Part shown: positions 7,014 through 7,222 of the stretch, in pieces
Position numbering within the stretch: position 1 is the stretch's first letter
Layout of the letters: each line of letters starts with the position of its first letter
Assembly: GCA_955652025.1 (NCBI GenBank)
Contig: CATPAO010000051.1
Location: 1 to 7,222, forward strand
Source: Casimicrobiaceae bacterium
Lineage (GTDB): Bacteria; Pseudomonadota; Gammaproteobacteria; Burkholderiales; Casimicrobiaceae
Direction of reading: 5' to 3'
Length of the DNA: 7,222 nt
Translations under genes and position numbers: made by a program
Notes under the pieces: generated by a model
What the model was told of the DNA's origin: nothing
The model's database searches: none
What the model saw: the letters and a program-made list of their open reading frames with translations, nothing else

Positions 7014-7222
7014 ATGGCCGGCCACAGCAAGTGGGCGAACATCAAGCACCGCAAAGCCGCGACCGACGCGAAACGCGGCAAGATGTTCACCCGCCTCATC
7101 CGGGAGATCACGATCGCCGCGCGCCTGGGCGGCGGCGATGCGTCGGCCAATCCGCGGCTGCGTCTCGCGATCGACAAGGCCACCGACCAGAACATGCCGA
7201 AGGACACGATCGAGCGCGCGGC
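7014..7222 (+). CDS. yebC: YebC/TACO1-family protein (5' part only)
   Basis: The frame opens at the ATG at 7014 and runs off the right edge after 69 full codons with no stop. The sequence [20 protein letters not shown] is the unmistakable start of the YebC/PmpR/TACO1 family. It is followed by [29 protein letters not shown] and then [18 protein letters not shown]. Family members have been described as transcription regulators, and more recently as translation factors that help ribosomes through difficult sequences such as proline stretches; mitochondrial TACO1 acts in translation. Which applies here cannot be told from the fragment. There is no clear Shine-Dalgarno before the ATG. A TATAAT box about 30 bases upstream suggests a separate promoter. 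In many genomes this gene is followed by ruvC, which would lie outside the window. Confidence 0.95.
   Translation, partial: MAGHSKWANIKHRKAATDAKRGKMFTRLIREITIAARLGGGDASANPRLRLAIDKATDQNMPKDTIERA

Overview
This window is a compact, high-GC, one-strand gene block from a bacterium that is most likely a betaproteobacterium. The order lptA(end)–lptB–rpoN–hpf–ptsN–hprK–rapZ is the classic proteobacterial rpoN locus. A full-length hprK between ptsN and rapZ points to Betaproteobacteria: Gammaproteobacteria lack hprK here and Alphaproteobacteria usually carry a short version elsewhere. After rapZ come ubiX, a LON-domain gene and the start of a YebC-family gene. I cannot name a genus from the sequence.

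Layout (all genes on +). Positions 2-388 are the 3' end of lptA with a Lys/Asp/Ala-rich tail. Positions 385-1134 are lptB, overlapping lptA by GTGA. Positions 1172-2647 are rpoN (sigma-54). A 246-bp gap follows and holds a strong sigma-54 promoter candidate (-24 GG at 2740-2741, -12 GC at 2752-2753) and a leader hairpin. Positions 2894-3232 are short hpf. A 123-bp gap follows with a TATAAT box and a long hairpin with a T-rich tail (terminator or attenuator). Positions 3356-3814 are ptsN, followed by a six-codon mini-ORF (3811-3831) that touches ptsN and hprK through two ATGA overlaps. Then come hprK 3828-4787, rapZ 4802-5674, ubiX 5671-6312 (GTGA overlap), and the LON-domain gene 6316-6945. 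A 68-bp gap carries a second TATAAT box, and yebC runs from 7014 past the window edge.

Functionally, LptA and LptB are the periplasmic bridge and cytoplasmic ATPase of LPS export. RpoN is the alternative sigma factor, and HPF hibernates ribosomes. PtsN (EIIA-Ntr) and HprK belong to the regulatory nitrogen-PTS, and RapZ is a P-loop/RNA-binding regulator linked to amino-sugar metabolism in enterics. UbiX makes prenylated FMN for UbiD-type decarboxylases.

The genes are individually familiar; I see no new multi-gene system, mobile element, CRISPR array or RNA gene. The most interesting points are regulatory. hpf appears to have its own sigma-54 promoter directly behind rpoN and its own hairpin/T-tract 3' end, making it a nested unit in the operon. 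The ptsN–hprK junction contains a coupling mini-ORF. RapZ has Asn in place of the Walker A Ser/Thr and NNLP in place of the usual DNLP.
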